A stretch of DNA of 64,000 bases, from positions 1,967,501-2,031,500 of the forward strand of contig NC_016024.1 of the NCBI RefSeq assembly GCF_000226295.1, given 5' to 3'. The translations under genes were made by a program, and so were the position numbers. Every line of letters begins with the position of its first letter. Position 1 is the first letter of the stretch. The DNA is from Chloracidobacterium thermophilum B (GTDB lineage Bacteria; Acidobacteriota; Blastocatellia; Chloracidobacteriales; Chloracidobacteriaceae). Positions 52,770-60,990 of this stretch are shown here, piece after piece. Under the pieces are notes generated by a model. It made no database searches. It was not told the DNA's origin and saw nothing but the letters and a program-made list of their open reading frames with translations.

Positions 52770-53831
52770 CTACGGCTGCTCCTTGAAAACGTCAATCTCG
52801 CCTTTTTGAATCGCCAGGGTCAGACCGTTGAGCTTGCCTTCGATTTCCTTTGGAATGAAGCCTTTCTTGATGGCAAAGCCAACGGCGTTGTCCCGAATGC
52901 CCAGATGGACGACTTCGCCCTTCTGTTCTTTTTGCAGGATGCGGCGGACAATTTCGGCCAGCCCCTGCGGGTTGCTGGTCGGACTCCCCACGATGTGGTC
53001 CGGCGCCAGATGGGACTGGTCTTTCTGCATCCCGAAGGCGCGGATGTTACGCTCCTTGACGGCCTGAAAGACACCGGCCGCAGCGGCATCGCAGTCGTGA
53101 ATGAGAAAATCCGCCCCTTTGTCAATCATCGCCAGAGCCTGCTGGCGCGCGGCAGCCGTATCCGTCCAGCTTCCAATGAAAGCAATCATCACATCTATCT
53201 TGGGGTTGATGGCCCGCGCTCCGTTGCGGAAGGCATAGAGGTTGCGCGCCGAAGCCGGAATGTTCTGTCCACCAATGGCCCCGATGCGCCCCGTTTTGGA
53301 CATCATCGCGGCAATGGCTCCGGCCAGATAGGAAGCCTGCCCAGTGTCGAACACGACGCTCACGACATTCGGTGCGGCTTTGTCGCCGGCCGTCACCACG
53401 AAGGTTGTCCGGGGAAAGTCTTTGGCAACCGCGAGGGCCTGATCGGTGAACTCGCCGCCGTGGCCGATCACCACGTCAAAGCCTTCCTGGGCAAAGGCCC
53501 GGAAGCCCTGCTCGCGGTCGGCTGGACTGTCATTGACCTGCTGCTGGCGCACTTCACAACCCAGCTCTTTCTCGATGATCTTGAGGGCGTCGTACCCAAA
53601 GGCATTCCACCCGTCATCGCTGATGGGGCCGGGACTCAGAAGCGCCACACGCGGTTTCTTCTCACCGGAAGTCGTCGGTGCAGCCGGTTGGGATGCAGGA
53701 GTTGAAGCCGGTGTATCCGGCGCTTTGCCGCCACAAGCAGCGCCCACGATGAGCCAGAGGAAACCGGCGATACCAGGCAGCCAGGAACGTCGCCGATGGT
53801 GAAAAAAAACGAAAGGGGTTGAGACACTCAC
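52770..53831 (-). CDS. BMP-family substrate-binding lipoprotein
   Basis: A 353-residue protein with an N-terminal lipobox (VGAACGG, Cys near 33) and a Thr/Pro-rich linker. The BMP fold shows ALLSPGPISDDGWNAFGYDAL, FDVVIGHGGEFTDQA, IGAIGGQN and DFLIHDCDAAAAGVFQAVKE. It binds a purine nucleoside or similar and delivers it to the permease. It starts on GTG overlapping the DedA stop by four bases. As a lipoprotein it depends on Lgt, encoded at 9.2 kb. Confidence 0.92.
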   Translation of the reverse strand: MSVSTPFVFFHHRRRSWLPGIAGFLWLIVGAACGGKAPDTPASTPASQPAAPTTSGEKKPRVALLSPGPISDDGWNAFGYDALKIIEKELGCEVRQQQVNDSPADREQGFRAFAQEGFDVVIGHGGEFTDQALAVAKDFPRTTFVVTAGDKAAPNVVSVVFDTGQASYLAGAIAAMMSKTGRIGAIGGQNIPASARNLYAFRNGARAINPKIDVMIAFIGSWTDTAAARQQALAMIDKGADFLIHDCDAAAAGVFQAVKERNIRAFGMQKDQSHLAPDHIVGSPTSNPQGLAEIVRRILQKEQKGEVVHLGIRDNAVGFAIKKGFIPKEIEGKLNGLTLAIQKGEIDVFKEQP

Positions 53832-54535
53832 GGTACTCTTTCAGAAGAAGCCAGCGGGGTGGTCGTCGGGGGGGCTTCGGCTGCCGGGCGCGGTCTCCAT
53901 CGCTCGCGCAGCACTTCAATGACAGCCGGCAGCACCGATACGACGATAATCCCCAGAATGACGAGTGAAAAGTTCTTCCTGACGAACGGGATGTTGCCAA
54001 AGGCATAGCCAGCGTAGGTCAGCGAGGCAATCCACAACACACCGCCGATGACGTTGTAGATGAGAAACCGTGGATAGTGCATGGCGCCAATGCCGGCGAC
54101 GAAGGGGGCAAACGTCCGTACGATGGGGACGAAACGGGCGATGATGATGGTCTTCCCGCCGTATTTGGCATAGAAGCGCGCCGTACGGTCAAGATGCCGC
54201 CGGTCAAAAAGGCGTGACGTGTCGCTGCGGAAAACGGCCGGCCCAACCCGTTTGCCAATCCAGTAGTTGACCGTATCCCCCAGCACGGCGGCGACACTCA
54301 GGGCCACCACCACGAGGTGAACATCGAGCACGCTGCCGGGTGTCGCGGCCAGGGCGCCGATGGCAAACAGTAACGAATCGCCGGGCAGAAAGGGCGTCAC
54401 CACGAGGCCGGTTTCGCAGAAAATCACCAGAAACAACAGGACGTACAACCAACCGCCAAGCTGACCGCCCAGGGCGTTGAGGTGTTTGTCGAGGTGCAGG
54501 ACGAGATCGAGGAGGTATTTGAGCAGTTCCATCAT
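53828..54535 (-). CDS. DedA-family membrane protein
   Basis: A 235-residue protein with about five spans and DedA marks FCETGLVVTPFLPGDSLLF, GDTVNYWIGKRVG, ARFVPIVRTFAPFVAGIGAM and NVIGGVLWI. DedA proteins take part in lipid-carrier or phospholipid flipping and envelope homeostasis. The substrate is not set by sequence. It lies between a two-span envelope protein gene and the BMP lipoprotein gene. Confidence 0.92.
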   Translation of the reverse strand: MMELLKYLLDLVLHLDKHLNALGGQLGGWLYVLLFLVIFCETGLVVTPFLPGDSLLFAIGALAATPGSVLDVHLVVVALSVAAVLGDTVNYWIGKRVGPAVFRSDTSRLFDRRHLDRTARFYAKYGGKTIIIARFVPIVRTFAPFVAGIGAMHYPRFLIYNVIGGVLWIASLTYAGYAFGNIPFVRKNFSLVILGIIVVSVLPAVIEVLRERWRPRPAAEAPPTTTPLASSERVP

Positions 54536-54553
54536 CGGGTCTGGTGCGCGGGT

Positions 54554-56347
54554 TCAGCGTTGCCGGTTCGGCGCAGTGGGCGTGGCAGTTGCCGGTTTGG
54601 TCTCGGCTTCGCCCGACGGGGTAAACGTTCCCTGGATGAAAACAGCCGGGACTTCTTTCATGTCCTTACCGTCGCCGGTCACGATCCGTTTAAGCGACGA
54701 CTGGCGATATTCCGCATCAGCAACCGTCAGGGTGTAGCGCCCTTCCTGCTGGGGTTCAAGCCGGTTGGGGACAAGGTAGATGGTGCGGCGTTCCGGGGGT
54801 GCGCCTTCCGGCTGACGGGGATACAGCTCAATCTCGGCCCGCAGTTCATAGAGCGTCTCGTTGGTGATGTTTTTGACGAGACCGGCAATCGTGACCATAC
54901 GGACGACTTTTCCTCCAGCTCCCTTCGGCGCGGAAGAATAGGCGTTGGCATACTGGCGCACTTCCACCTGCTTGACCGGAAGCGGCGGCGGAGGCGGCGA
55001 CTCAAGCCCCAGGGCGCGTGGAATGGCGGCCAACCGCTCCGCCCAGGCTGGAGGCAGCAGCCAATTGCGTACGGTGGGGAAAAAGACGACCACCAGCCCA
55101 CCCAGCACGACGGCATACACCACCAGACTCACCCCAAGCCAGGCTGCCTCGCGCCGAATCCCGGTCGGGCGGTCATCGGCCAGAAAGCGCGGTGGCGCAA
55201 CTGAAGACGCGGACGGCGACCCGGCCGGTGGCAACGTCCCGGCCGGTGGTTGCGGGCGTACGGCCGGCACCTGCTGCACGGGCAGCGGTAGCGGCGGGGC
55301 GGGCGGCGCCCCCGCCGGAGCGGAAACCTCGGGGTGGGACGGGTCTGTGACCGCCGAAGCCTTGGCTTCCCGGCCCAGGGCCACCGTTTCCGCGGCCGCA
55401 ATGACGGCCGTGGTCGCGGCCGAGGTCGCTGGCGTCACAGGTGCCGGCTTCGGGGGGGCTGCCGCGTCTGGCGTTGCCTTCGGTGCCGCTGCCGGTGGGC
55501 GCAGGGACTTCCGCTGGACGGGAAGCCGCTCGGTCAAACCGGCGCGCGGAGGATTCGGTATGGTTTCCGGCTCAGGCGCGGGTGGCACAGGTGGCGGAAG
55601 CAATGAACCCGTCGGGCGGCTGCCCAGCGGGCCCGTTGTCTTTGGGCCCATTGTCTTTGGGGAAGCCGGAGGTGGTGCGGGTGACGGTGCCAGTCGCGCC
55701 CGGATGTCCTCGGCAAGCAAACCCGATGGGGTGGAGGAAGGTTCAGAGGTGGAAGCCCCGGCCACGGGTGCAGGCGTCAGGGGCGTTGTGGCCGCGTCCG
55801 GGTCAGGCAGGGGAGCAGGGTGGACGCCGCCTTCAGACGCTGGGGCCGGTGGGCGCACAGGCTGGTCATTCGTGGCCTTCGGGCGGATTGCAACCGGGAG
55901 AACCGGCGCGGCGTGAGGCGCCAGCGAGGACGTTGCCGGGGCGGACGAAGCGTTTTCTGATCCTGACCAGTAGGCGGCAATGTCTTCTGCCACAGCTTCC
56001 GGCGGCGCTGGCACTGGAGCTGAAGCCGGGGTAGAGTGCAGGGCAGGCGATGGTGCTGCCGGAGCGGCTGGGACGGGTGCGACCGGTGGGACAGACAACG
56101 GAGCCCCCACAGGAGTCTCGGCGACAAGCGTCGGCGCGGGCGGTGCCTCACTGGAGACGATTCCAAGCAATCCATCATCGCCAATGTCCCGCTGGTCAGG
56201 GGCAGCCCGCAGGCTCTGCCAGGCCACCCACAGCAACACCAGAGCCAGCAGGACAAAGAACACTATCAGCGTCACGCCGGCAATAAACCACCACTGGGCG
56301 GCCGGCATGAGGAAACCAGGGCTGACGAGGGCTTTGAGTACAAACAT
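54554..56347 (-). CDS. Proline-rich two-span membrane protein with FxLYD-like end
   Basis: A 597-residue protein. The first span lies near 18-42, followed by about 330 residues of Pro/Ala/Thr-rich disordered sequence and a second span (GVSLVVYAVVLGGLVVVFF). The extracytoplasmic C-terminal beta domain (about 460-575) has GLVKNITNETLYELRAEIEL and VPNRLEPQQEGRYTL, like FxLYD domains. The long linker lies in the cytoplasm if both spans are as seen. Its start overlaps the previous stop by one base (TGATG). Function unknown. Confidence 0.75.
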   Translation of the reverse strand: MFVLKALVSPGFLMPAAQWWFIAGVTLIVFFVLLALVLLWVAWQSLRAAPDQRDIGDDGLLGIVSSEAPPAPTLVAETPVGAPLSVPPVAPVPAAPAAPSPALHSTPASAPVPAPPEAVAEDIAAYWSGSENASSAPATSSLAPHAAPVLPVAIRPKATNDQPVRPPAPASEGGVHPAPLPDPDAATTPLTPAPVAGASTSEPSSTPSGLLAEDIRARLAPSPAPPPASPKTMGPKTTGPLGSRPTGSLLPPPVPPAPEPETIPNPPRAGLTERLPVQRKSLRPPAAAPKATPDAAAPPKPAPVTPATSAATTAVIAAAETVALGREAKASAVTDPSHPEVSAPAGAPPAPPLPLPVQQVPAVRPQPPAGTLPPAGSPSASSVAPPRFLADDRPTGIRREAAWLGVSLVVYAVVLGGLVVVFFPTVRNWLLPPAWAERLAAIPRALGLESPPPPPLPVKQVEVRQYANAYSSAPKGAGGKVVRMVTIAGLVKNITNETLYELRAEIELYPRQPEGAPPERRTIYLVPNRLEPQQEGRYTLTVADAEYRQSSLKRIVTGDGKDMKEVPAVFIQGTFTPSGEAETKPATATPTAPNRQR

Positions 56348-56892
56348 CAGGATTCGCCGTTGAGGTGTTTGATGATGGCTTCGAGGATTTCATTTTCCTT
56401 GATGCCCTTGGATGGGCATTCAACCCAGACGCCACCGGTTTCCGTCTGATACTCCCCTTCGATGCGGGCATAAACTGTCAACTGGGTGCGCTGGGGATCA
56501 AGCGGCAGGGCTTCCAGTTCCAAGGCGTAGCGCCCGCGTACCCAGGTGAAGTTCCCTCCACCGGGACGGCGCGCGATGAACTCCAGGTTGGCGCCGGAAG
56601 TCAACGCGCCACGGGTGAAAATGACCGGTTTGGTCACAAGGCGTCCGGGCTTTTCGGCGCTCAGTTTTTCATCCAGGACAAGTTCGCGGTCACTGAGCAC
56701 CTGCCGGATGGCATCCAGCAGCGTATCGCGCGGCACGTTGAAGGTGTAAGGGTTGGGCAGCATGGGCTTTCTTTCCTTGCCCCGCCCCCAACTGATCTGC
56801 CCTGTGGCCGGGGCGCACCACCCGCCGGCGAGAACCCCCAGCAGCAGTCCCACGGTGAGTACCCATCCCTGGAAGTTTGTCGTCCTGGTCAT
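56347..56892 (-). CDS. Secreted hypothetical protein
   Basis: A 181-residue protein from ATG 56892, with AGGGGG five to six bases upstream. A signal peptide (about 1-30) is followed by a small alpha/beta domain: VPRDTLLDAIRQVLSDRELV, YALELEALPLDPQRTQLTVY. It has a beta pattern like small periplasmic DUF proteins but no recognised family. It is the first gene of the nine-gene operon that runs to moaE. Confidence 0.7.
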   Translation of the reverse strand: MTRTTNFQGWVLTVGLLLGVLAGGWCAPATGQISWGRGKERKPMLPNPYTFNVPRDTLLDAIRQVLSDRELVLDEKLSAEKPGRLVTKPVIFTRGALTSGANLEFIARRPGGGNFTWVRGRYALELEALPLDPQRTQLTVYARIEGEYQTETGGVWVECPSKGIKENEILEAIIKHLNGES

Positions 56893-56978
56893 CCGAACCC
56901 CCTTTGTGCCCGCCGGCACGGTAGATGTCTGGCTGGCATTGCCTCAAATCCAGCCCCAGCATAGGGTGACACCAAACG

Positions 56979-58061
56979 CTATGGTAGCATTTCACGGCGG
57001 CTGGCGGCCTTACGTTCCAGCGGACGTTCCCACGCCGTGAAATGTTTTCCCAACGAAGAAACATCATGACCGACCATTTTTCTGTTGCTGATTTTCAGCG
57101 TGAGGCTGACCTTGCGTGGATTCTGGAAAACTGCCGCCGGATTGCGGTCGTCGGGCTGTCGTCCAAACCCGACCGCGCCAGTCATGGCGTGAGCCGGTTC
57201 ATGCTCGAATGGGGTTACGACATCATCCCGGTCAACCCCATGGAAGTCGCGGTTTTCGGGCGTCCGAGCTATCCCGATCTTGCTTCCATCCCCGGTGAGG
57301 TGGATTTGGTCAACGTTTTCCGGCGCTCGGAAGATGTGCCGCCGATTGTCGAAGCCGCTATTGACAAGGGTGCCAAAGCCCTGTGGCTCCAGCTTGGGGT
57401 TGTTCACCCCAGCGTCCAGCGGGCGCGGGAGGCCGGTCTGCGCGTGGTTGTGGATCGCTGCCTGATGATTGAACGGCAGCGCCTGGGCTGACCCCGGTGG
57501 TTCGAGCAGGGTGAAGGTTTCAAAGAACCGCTGCACGTCGTCCCGGTCCAGCTCGATGGGAAAGGTTGTGATGACGGCCAGTTGGTAAAGGCGTGGCGCA
57601 GCAAAGATGAAGTCCACGCGGCCAAAGATGGCCTTGTCATCGCGCATACCACCGAAGAAAACGGCGCGCGCCGGATGGCCCTGAACGATGTAGCGGTCTT
57701 CCTGCTCGATGGCTCCCTTGTACGGGCGCAGCAACGCATCCCGCGCCGCATCCATGACCTGATCCGGCGTGGCGTCTTTCAGTTCCAGGCGGGTAAAGGT
57801 TCTGACGGCCACGCTGCACAGGGTTTCATTGGCCGACAGGCTGGTGAATGCAATGACGGAGCCGTTGGCGCTGTCCTCACGCTTGGGCTGCTCGAAGCCG
57901 CGCGGCAGACGGACGCGGAAACCGCCGTCGGTTGAAACGAGTTCAAAACCGGTGCGGGGCTTATCATCCGGGCGTTCCCGCTGCCGTCCGCTCTGGGCTG
58001 GCACAGCCCCGACCGCGGCCATCAACCAGTACACCGTCAGGAATACAACACACCACCTCAT
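56979..58061 (-). CDS. Secreted hypothetical protein with antisense-overlapping tail
   Basis: The first 190 or so residues look real: signal peptide (about 1-22), then FELVSTDGGFRVRLPRGFEQ, VAVRTFTRLELKDATPDQVM and FIFAAPRLYQLAVITTFPIE, ending FFETFTLLEPP at about 57500. The frame then continues another 170 residues across the antisense of the CoA-binding gene, with no repeated structure or domain. The original stop probably was lost, or the tail is an accident of frame. The C-terminal half is doubtful. No family recognised. Confidence 0.5.
   Translation of the reverse strand: MRWCVVFLTVYWLMAAVGAVPAQSGRQRERPDDKPRTGFELVSTDGGFRVRLPRGFEQPKREDSANGSVIAFTSLSANETLCSVAVRTFTRLELKDATPDQVMDAARDALLRPYKGAIEQEDRYIVQGHPARAVFFGGMRDDKAIFGRVDFIFAAPRLYQLAVITTFPIELDRDDVQRFFETFTLLEPPGSAQALPFNHQAAIHNHAQTGLPRPLDAGVNNPKLEPQGFGTLVNSGFDNRRHIFRAPENVDQIHLTGDGSKIGIARTPENRDFHGVDRDDVVTPFEHEPAHAMTGAVGFGRQPDDRNPAAVFQNPRKVSLTLKISNRKMVGHDVSSLGKHFTAWERPLERKAASRREMLP
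57066..57491 (+). CDS. CoA-binding-domain protein, YccU type
   Basis: The 141-residue Rossmann-like protein shows IAVVGLSSKPDRASHGVSRF, IPVNPMEVAVFGRPSYPDL, DLVNVFRRSEDVP and KALWLQLGVVHPSVQRAREA. Family members bind CoA or a related nucleotide; no reaction is known. ATG 57042 is in frame, but 57066 gives the family start. The entire gene lies antisense inside the long minus-strand frame 56979-58061. Confidence 0.88.
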   Translation: MTDHFSVADFQREADLAWILENCRRIAVVGLSSKPDRASHGVSRFMLEWGYDIIPVNPMEVAVFGRPSYPDLASIPGEVDLVNVFRRSEDVPPIVEAAIDKGAKALWLQLGVVHPSVQRAREAGLRVVVDRCLMIERQRLG

Positions 58062-58133
58062 CGCCCTAACCTCACCTGATGCACTCTCCCACGGCGGCCG
58101 CTTCCAACCCGGACTGGCATCCCTGGCGCCCCG

Positions 58134-60872
58134 TCACCAGACACCCGTGCGGCCGGCGTAAGTTGCAACGCGCAGGATGTCGCCATTCGTTTCAAACGTC
58201 ACCGCACCGTCCCGTCCGGTATGCCACTGCGCGGCCCGCGGCAGAAGTGCCGCATAGCGATTCACCACCTCCGGGTGGGGATGCCCAAAGGGGGACTGTC
58301 GCGGCACGCTGAAAACCACGTGCGCCGCCTGGGTGGCCCGGATGAAGTCAACTGAACTCGAACTGCGGCTGCCATGATGGGGTGCTTTCACGACATCGCA
58401 GGTGAGGTTGGCTGGTTGGGCCACAAGCTGGCGTTCCGCCGCAGCTTCGATGTCGCCCGTGAGAAGGAAGGTGCGCCGGCCGTACTCGACCCGCAGGACG
58501 ACGGAATCATCATTGGCGCCGGTCGGGACCGCTCCGGCCGGCGGCCAGAGAAAAGTCAGGGTGACATTGCCAAGCTGAAGGCGCTGACCAGTGCCAACGG
58601 CCTGGCGTGGAATAGCCCGGCGATCAAGTGCCTGCACCAACCGCCGAAATACCGGGTCATCCAGGCGCGCTGGCCCGTGCCAGACTTGGCCCCATTCAAA
58701 ACTGTCCACCAGCGGAATAAGTCCCCCGATGTGGTCGGTGTCGGGGTGCGTGGCCACCACGGCGTCAAGCCGTCTGATACCACGCGCCCACAGGCAGCGG
58801 GCAACGACGCGCTCACCGATGTCCAGGTGGTCTTCACGAAAGCCATCCGGCCGGGGGCGGCGGCTGTCGGACTGTCCGCCGCCATCCACGAGGATGCTTT
58901 CACCGGTTGGGAACTCCAGCAGGATGCTGTCTCCCTGCCCGACATCCAGGAACGTCACCCGCAGCCAGCCGGCCGGCGGCATGCGCCAGGCGCGCGGCGG
59001 AGCCACACTCAGCCAACCGAAAACGACACACAGCGCAGCCCCCAGAATGACCGGGGCCACCTCGTGTCGGCGGCCGGAAGGCGGCACCAGCGGTTGCCAC
59101 CGCTCAAGCGCCACAACCAGCAGGAGACACCCCAGGGCAAAGCCGCCATACAGCGCAAGCCCCCACCCTTCCCAGTGTGGCACCCGCCAGCTTCCCCATC
59201 GGCTTCCCACTTCGGCCACCCGGACGAGTCCGTGAACACTCCCGGCGACCAGCCATTTGACAAGCGCGGCACCCGGCGGGAAGACCACCAGCAGGGCAAA
59301 GTACGCCAGCGTGGACAACAACACGACACTCATCATGAGTTCTGCCACCAGTGTCGCCACCCCGCCGCCCGGCGTGAGACGGTTGAAGTAGAAGAGGTTG
59401 AGGGGCAACAGGACGATTTGCACACAGGTACTCGCCAGCAGCAGCCCAAAAGCCCACCGCAACCCGGTTTGGAGGTTCCAGTCGCCAAATCCGAGGCGTT
59501 CGAGCCGCGCTGCCCAAGGGGATTTCTCCAGACGGTACGTCACCGGCTCACCCCGCATCCGGGCCTGAAACGCCGAAGGTCGCCAAAAGAGGGCCTCGGC
59601 CAGACGGCGGATGAAACGCGGCGCATGGGGCGGATAGGGACTGGTACGTTTCGGCTGCCAGGCACCAATGGCCCGCAAACGGGCATGGATGGGCGCGGCC
59701 ACGCCGACGAGCGCCAGGACTGCGCCGAATGTCAACTGAAAACTCGCGGCAAAAAGATTCGAGGGCTGCGTCACCAGCAGCACGCAAGCGCAGGCTCCCA
59801 GAATGTTCAACCAGTGCGGCCGGCGATACCACAGACCGACGAACTGCCAGATGGAAACCGCCACCACGGCCCGCCAGACCGGCGGATCGAGGCCGACCAA
59901 CAGAGCGTAGCCCCACGCCGCAGCCAGTACTGCTAGCGCCACGGCCCAGCGGTGGATACCAAAACGGGTCAGTATCCAGGCCATGAGTCCGGCGACCAAG
60001 GCAAAATGCGAACCCGAAATGACAAGCAGGTGAAACGTCCCACTTTGACGGAATGCGTCAGCCCAGGTGGCATCCAGAAAGCGCTCACTCCCCAGCACGA
60101 CTCCCGCCAACAACCCGGCGGTGCGGGCGTCGAAGTCCCGCTGCAACTGGTAGATGGCATGCAGCCGCAGTTTTTTCAGCCACGAGCCAGCCGGTGAAGC
60201 CGTGGGGCGCAGGCGCGTCAGGGTAATGATCTGACCCTGAGCATCATAGCCGCGCCAGTCGAGATAGTCGCCGACCGCGTAGCTTCCCGGATTGGCGTAG
60301 CGGCCCCGGCGACTGAGGGTGGCGGTGACAGCAAGCAGGTCGCCTGGCGTCAGGGTTGCCTGCTCCCATTCGTGGACATGCTCGGGGCGGGTCAGCGGCA
60401 GCACCAACCGTACCCGTCCGCGTGCCGGGACAGGAACTGACGACGGTGTTGACTGGAGGGTGGCGACATCCACATCGAAGGACAAACGTCCGACGGCCGG
60501 TTCAGGCCAGTCGGCAAGCTGGCCTGTCAGCCGAAGCGAGGTATCCGGCGGCAAGGTCCGCAGCCGGACGCGCACCCGGTCAGGGGCTTCCCGTGCCGCC
60601 TGCTCCAGGGAAGCACACCAGGCTCCGCCCAGTACTGTACATACAGCAGCCAATCGCAACCCGGATTCCGGGAAAAAGCAAGGCTGCCGTCGCTGGCTGG
60701 CCCACAACAGCCAGACGCTGAAACATCCCAGTCCCCACCACCAGGGCGAGGTTTCAGGTAGCCAGGACGCAAGCAGGATGCCGCCGCTCAGCCAGACCGC
60801 AGCCCAAAACATTGGGCAGTGACGACAGGCACTCGGCTGCCTGAAGCTCTGGCTTGACATGCTTGCAACCAT
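58134..60872 (-). CDS. comEC: ComEC/Rec2 DNA-uptake channel protein
   Basis: The 912-residue protein has N-terminal spans and an OB-like extracellular domain (about 75-190), then the Competence domain with many spans (FHLLVISGSHFALVAGLMAW). A C-terminal metallo-beta-lactamase-type domain follows, with FLDVGQGDSILLEFP, ATHPDTDHIGGL and KAPHHGSRSS. It carries single-stranded DNA into the cytoplasm in natural transformation, and the nuclease-like domain may degrade the other strand. pilB lies divergent 118 bases away. The start may be residue 1 or 5. Confidence 0.92.
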   Translation of the reverse strand: MVASMSSQSFRQPSACRHCPMFWAAVWLSGGILLASWLPETSPWWWGLGCFSVWLLWASQRRQPCFFPESGLRLAAVCTVLGGAWCASLEQAAREAPDRVRVRLRTLPPDTSLRLTGQLADWPEPAVGRLSFDVDVATLQSTPSSVPVPARGRVRLVLPLTRPEHVHEWEQATLTPGDLLAVTATLSRRGRYANPGSYAVGDYLDWRGYDAQGQIITLTRLRPTASPAGSWLKKLRLHAIYQLQRDFDARTAGLLAGVVLGSERFLDATWADAFRQSGTFHLLVISGSHFALVAGLMAWILTRFGIHRWAVALAVLAAAWGYALLVGLDPPVWRAVVAVSIWQFVGLWYRRPHWLNILGACACVLLVTQPSNLFAASFQLTFGAVLALVGVAAPIHARLRAIGAWQPKRTSPYPPHAPRFIRRLAEALFWRPSAFQARMRGEPVTYRLEKSPWAARLERLGFGDWNLQTGLRWAFGLLLASTCVQIVLLPLNLFYFNRLTPGGGVATLVAELMMSVVLLSTLAYFALLVVFPPGAALVKWLVAGSVHGLVRVAEVGSRWGSWRVPHWEGWGLALYGGFALGCLLLVVALERWQPLVPPSGRRHEVAPVILGAALCVVFGWLSVAPPRAWRMPPAGWLRVTFLDVGQGDSILLEFPTGESILVDGGGQSDSRRPRPDGFREDHLDIGERVVARCLWARGIRRLDAVVATHPDTDHIGGLIPLVDSFEWGQVWHGPARLDDPVFRRLVQALDRRAIPRQAVGTGQRLQLGNVTLTFLWPPAGAVPTGANDDSVVLRVEYGRRTFLLTGDIEAAAERQLVAQPANLTCDVVKAPHHGSRSSSSVDFIRATQAAHVVFSVPRQSPFGHPHPEVVNRYAALLPRAAQWHTGRDGAVTFETNGDILRVATYAGRTGVW

Positions 60873-60990
60873 TCACTTAGTTTCCATACCAAACTGGAGA
60901 AAAGCCAACCTCGTACAGCTCCTGCAAGCTGAGCTTTACACGTAAGCGTTTCTGGTCAGTCTCGACCTCTTACCGCAGGGTATTCGGAAA

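Noticed and set aside
54945-55916. 323-codon Gly-rich plus-strand frame
   Set aside because: It is the complement of the proline/alanine-rich linker of the minus-strand membrane protein.
58374-59936. 520-codon plus-strand open frame over comEC
   Set aside because: Antisense to a well-supported gene, low-complexity composition, no recognisable start or domain.
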